From contig NC_013887.1 of NCBI RefSeq assembly GCF_000025525.1, positions 1,696,940 to 1,760,939 of the forward strand: a stretch of DNA of 64,000 bases, given 5' to 3'. The notes beneath the pieces are model-generated. The model was given only the letters and a program-made list of their open reading frames with translations. It did no database searches and had not been told where the DNA came from. The stretch comes from Methanocaldococcus sp. FS406-22. Lineage in GTDB: Archaea > AGJL01 > Methanococci > Methanococcales > Methanocaldococcaceae. Each line of letters opens with the position of its first letter. Position 1 is the stretch's first letter. Made by a program: the position numbers and the translations under genes. Below are positions 61,535-64,000 of this stretch, piece by piece.

Positions 61535-61849
61535 ATGAGCGTTAGTGTTATGGAGGCAATAAAAGAGGTAAAATTAGCTGAAGAACAGGCAGTTAATGAA
61601 ATAGAAGAAGCAAAAAAGAAAGCTGAGCAGATAAAGGCAGAGGCTATTGAAGAGGCAAAAAAACTCATTGCTGAAGCTGAAGAAGAGGCAAAAAAACTTG
61701 TTGAGGAGATGATTAAAAAGGCAGAGGAAGAAGCAAAAAAAGAAGCTGAAAAGATTCTTGAAGAGACGGAAAAAGAGATAAAAGAAATAATATCCATTGC
61801 TAAAGTTAAAATCCTCTCGTTGAAATTATCTGAGATTCTTGAAATTTAA
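61535..61849 (+). CDS. atpH: A-type ATP synthase subunit H (stalk coiled coil)
   Basis: A 104-residue highly charged coiled coil with Ala/Glu/Lys repeats ([40 protein letters not shown]) that forms the peripheral stalk with subunit E. ATG 61535 follows GGTGGAAGT; the ORF's upstream 30 codons are not translated. First gene of the A-ATPase operon, 17 bases before atpI. Confidence 0.9.
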   Translation: MSVSVMEAIKEVKLAEEQAVNEIEEAKKKAEQIKAEAIEEAKKLIAEAEEEAKKLVEEMIKKAEEEAKKEAEKILEETEKEIKEIISIAKVKILSLKLSEILEI

Positions 61850-61866
61850 ATAAAAAGGTGATTTTA

Positions 61867-63945
61867 GTGAGACCCGTAAGGATGAAGAAGTTGAAAGCGG
61901 TGATATTGGATGAAAAAATTGATAATGTTGTAAGAAGCTTACATGAAGAAGGGATTGTTGAACTTTGTGATTTATCTGAAAAATTGGAAGATTTGGAATG
62001 GAAGACATTGTTATCACCATCATCATCAGCTGATTATGTTAGAAATGTTACATCATTGATGATAAAGGCAGGTAGAATTTTAGATATGTTTTCAAGTGTT
62101 AGTCAGAAGAAGACAAGTATAAAAGATATCCTAAATCCAAAACCTGTTGAAAAGAAGAAGGTTTCATTCAGTTCATATCAGGAAGTTATCGAGTATGCTG
62201 AAAAGATATTAAATGAGATTAGTAAAGAGGTTGATGAACCAGCTGAGAGATTATCAGAGTTGGATAACAAAAAATCTAAGTTATTGCAATTAAAAGAGCA
62301 AATATCTTACTTAAAAGGTTTAGAGTTTGATCTAAAATACCTTGGCTCTGGGGAGTATGTGTTTATTGGAGCAGGAAGTGTTCCTAAGGAAAAACTTGGG
62401 GAATTGAAAGCAGACCTTGACAAAATAACAGACGGATACATTGAAATATTTGCTGGAAGTGAATTTGAAAAGGATAAGAAAATTAGAGTCCCAATAGTAT
62501 TTGTTACATTAAAAGAGAAGCTTGAGAGCGTTTTATCAGAGATTAGGAAATTTGAATTTGAGAGATATGACATAAGTGATGTAGAAGGAACACCAAGTGA
62601 AGCCCTCTCAAAAATAGAGAGTGAATTAAAAGCAATAGAATCAGAGAGAAACAGCTTAACAGAAAAGTTGAAAGCATTAGCACAAAAATGGGAAAAGGAA
62701 TTGTTGGCTGTCTATGAATTATTATCAATAGAGAAGGCAAGAGGAGATGCTTATTCCCAATTTGGTAAAACAAATAGAACTTACTACATAGAGGCATGGG
62801 TTCCTGCAAGAGATGCTGAAAAAGCTAAAAGCTTAATTGAAAACTCAGCTGAAGGTTTTGCATTTGTCGAAATAACTGAGCCAGATGAACCAGAGGAGAA
62901 AATACCTGTCCTACTTGACAATCCAAAGGTTATTAAACCATTTGAAATGCTTACAGAGATGTATGCTCTACCAAAATACAACGAAGTTGATCCAACAATT
63001 CTCTTAGTCCCTGGTTTCTTATTGTTCTATGGAATTATGCTAACAGATGCAGTTTATGGTTTGCTACTAACCATAATTGGATTCTGGATTTGGAAAAAGA
63101 TGGGTAAAGTTAGTGAAGGAGCTAATAAATTGGGATACATCCTAACATTGGCAGGGATTTCAACAATCATAATGGGTATTATAACTGGTGGCTATTTAGG
63201 AGATTTCTTCTATGAATTCTTTGGATTTGATATAACAAAGACACCATTAGCTTTAGTAAATCCATTGGGAGAAAGCTACTATATAAATGTAAAACATCCG
63301 CTATTTACACTTGGTAATATAAGTGTAACCAACGGACCGATGACTATATTGGTGTTCTCTATATTTGTTGGATTATTACACCTGTTAATTGGGCTATTTG
63401 TTGGATTCAAAGAGAATATACAAAGAGGAAATGTTGGAGATGCTTTCATCAACCAGGGAGTTTGGATACTGCTAATACTGTCAATATTCGTTGGAGTTGG
63501 ATTAATGTTTGTTGGAGCAAATATGATGATAGCTGGTGGAATAATAGGAGTCGCTGCTTTACTGGCAATTCTGGCTTCAATGTATAAAGGTTATAAGAGC
63601 GGAGGAGTGATGGAAGCAGTTCTTGGAGGTATGGACATTACTGGATTTTTAGGAAATGTCTTATCATATGCAAGATTGTTAGCTTTGTGTTTGGCAACTG
63701 GAGGTTTAGCAATGGCAGTAAATATCATGGCTAAGCTTGTTGGTGAATCTATTCCAGTAGTTGGAATAATCATAGCTATACTTGTATTGCTGGTAGGGCA
63801 TACATTCAACTTCGTGATGAATGGTTTAGGTGCATTTATTCACTCACTAAGATTGCACTATGTAGAGTTCTTTAGTCAGTTCTATGAAGGAGGAGGTAAG
63901 AAATTCAATCCATTTAAGGCAAATAGAGAATACACAACTGCTTAA
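61867..63945 (+). CDS. atpI: A-type ATP synthase subunit I (a subunit)
   Basis: A 692-residue membrane subunit. Residues about 1-340 form a coiled-coil cytoplasmic domain (RPVRMKKLKAVILDEKIDNV, EYVFIGAGSVPKEKLGELKA, PARDAEKAKSLIENSAEGFA). The C-terminal half has seven or so helices: FLLFYGIMLTDAVYGLLLTI, YILTLAGISTIIMGIITGG, TILVFSIFVGLLHLLIGLFV, NVLSYARLLALCLATGGLAM (with the essential Arg of LSYARL), VVGIIIAILVLLVGHTFNFV and FIHSLRLHYVEFFSQFYEGG. GTG 61867 follows GGTGATTTTA. The operon continues beyond the window. Confidence 0.95.
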   Translation: MRPVRMKKLKAVILDEKIDNVVRSLHEEGIVELCDLSEKLEDLEWKTLLSPSSSADYVRNVTSLMIKAGRILDMFSSVSQKKTSIKDILNPKPVEKKKVSFSSYQEVIEYAEKILNEISKEVDEPAERLSELDNKKSKLLQLKEQISYLKGLEFDLKYLGSGEYVFIGAGSVPKEKLGELKADLDKITDGYIEIFAGSEFEKDKKIRVPIVFVTLKEKLESVLSEIRKFEFERYDISDVEGTPSEALSKIESELKAIESERNSLTEKLKALAQKWEKELLAVYELLSIEKARGDAYSQFGKTNRTYYIEAWVPARDAEKAKSLIENSAEGFAFVEITEPDEPEEKIPVLLDNPKVIKPFEMLTEMYALPKYNEVDPTILLVPGFLLFYGIMLTDAVYGLLLTIIGFWIWKKMGKVSEGANKLGYILTLAGISTIIMGIITGGYLGDFFYEFFGFDITKTPLALVNPLGESYYINVKHPLFTLGNISVTNGPMTILVFSIFVGLLHLLIGLFVGFKENIQRGNVGDAFINQGVWILLILSIFVGVGLMFVGANMMIAGGIIGVAALLAILASMYKGYKSGGVMEAVLGGMDITGFLGNVLSYARLLALCLATGGLAMAVNIMAKLVGESIPVVGIIIAILVLLVGHTFNFVMNGLGAFIHSLRLHYVEFFSQFYEGGGKKFNPFKANREYTTA

Positions 63946-64000
63946 CTTCTTTCAAGATTATTTAAATCTTTCCAATACTCAATATAACAATAAAATATAA

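Overview
The window is a gene-dense, strongly A+T-rich chromosomal segment of a hyperthermophilic methanogenic archaeon, almost certainly a Methanocaldococcus very close to M. jannaschii. The evidence is two tRNA genes with encoded CCA and TATA/BRE promoters, GGTGA-type ribosome binding sites with many GTG and TTG starts, archaeal information-processing genes (TBP, PCNA, GINS, RNase P component 2, NucS, the A-type ATPase), and methanogen-specific genes (formylmethanofuran dehydrogenase, the FeGP-cofactor enzymes HcgB and HcgC, homocitrate synthase AksA, archaeal SelB). From memory of M. jannaschii gene numbers, bases 1-35340 follow its MJ0487-MJ0510 order (with a large extra block) and bases 35660-64000 follow MJ0250-MJ0222 in reverse. 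The 320-base gap at about 35.34-35.66 kb is therefore probably a synteny breakpoint.

Layout. 0-9.5 kb: core genes (pheS end, hcgB, hcgC, mdh, nadC, rnp2, selB, hjc, leuC) and two related small membrane proteins. 9.6 kb: a C/D box sRNA. 9.7-24.7 kb: an accessory molybdenum/tungsten island. It holds a DUF364 protein, a DUF2119 protein, two methyltransferases (one frameshifted), a ModA-like lipoprotein, MoeA, and the operon fmdE-fmdA-fmdC(D)-fmdB, which runs divergently from fwdF-fwdG and modABC. 24.7-35.3 kb: a pentapeptide-repeat membrane protein, aroA, aksA, an AAA ATPase behind a perfect palindrome, hisH, TBP and the L1-L10-L12 operon. 35.7-64 kb: S27e/L44e/GINS/PCNA, chorismate mutase, dapA, L41e, trpG, argS, tRNA-Ala, thiDN, a three-gene HEPN-like cassette, trpD, eno, a small accessory patch (49.7-51.7 kb), pmbA, a doubly broken FIST gene, glyS, a CitG-like gene, an XTPase, an H/ACA-type sRNA, nucS, tRNA-Leu, a DUF531 gene and the start of the A-ATPase operon.

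The most interesting point is fmdB. It is read through an in-frame TGA (selenocysteine, residue 121) and has a textbook archaeal SECIS hairpin in its 3' untranslated region. A 19-nt stretch lying 18 nt before that SECIS is perfectly complementary to the coding sequence starting 27 nt after the UGA codon. In the mRNA this could form a long-range helix tethering the distant SECIS next to the recoding site; I know of no such arrangement described for archaea. The dedicated factor SelB is encoded in the same window.

Other unusual items: two ~111-bp inverted-repeat elements with different termini but the same GC-rich hairpin core, plus solo and half copies sitting on stop codons; several genes broken by single frameshifts; and a possible regulatory leader in front of hcgC.
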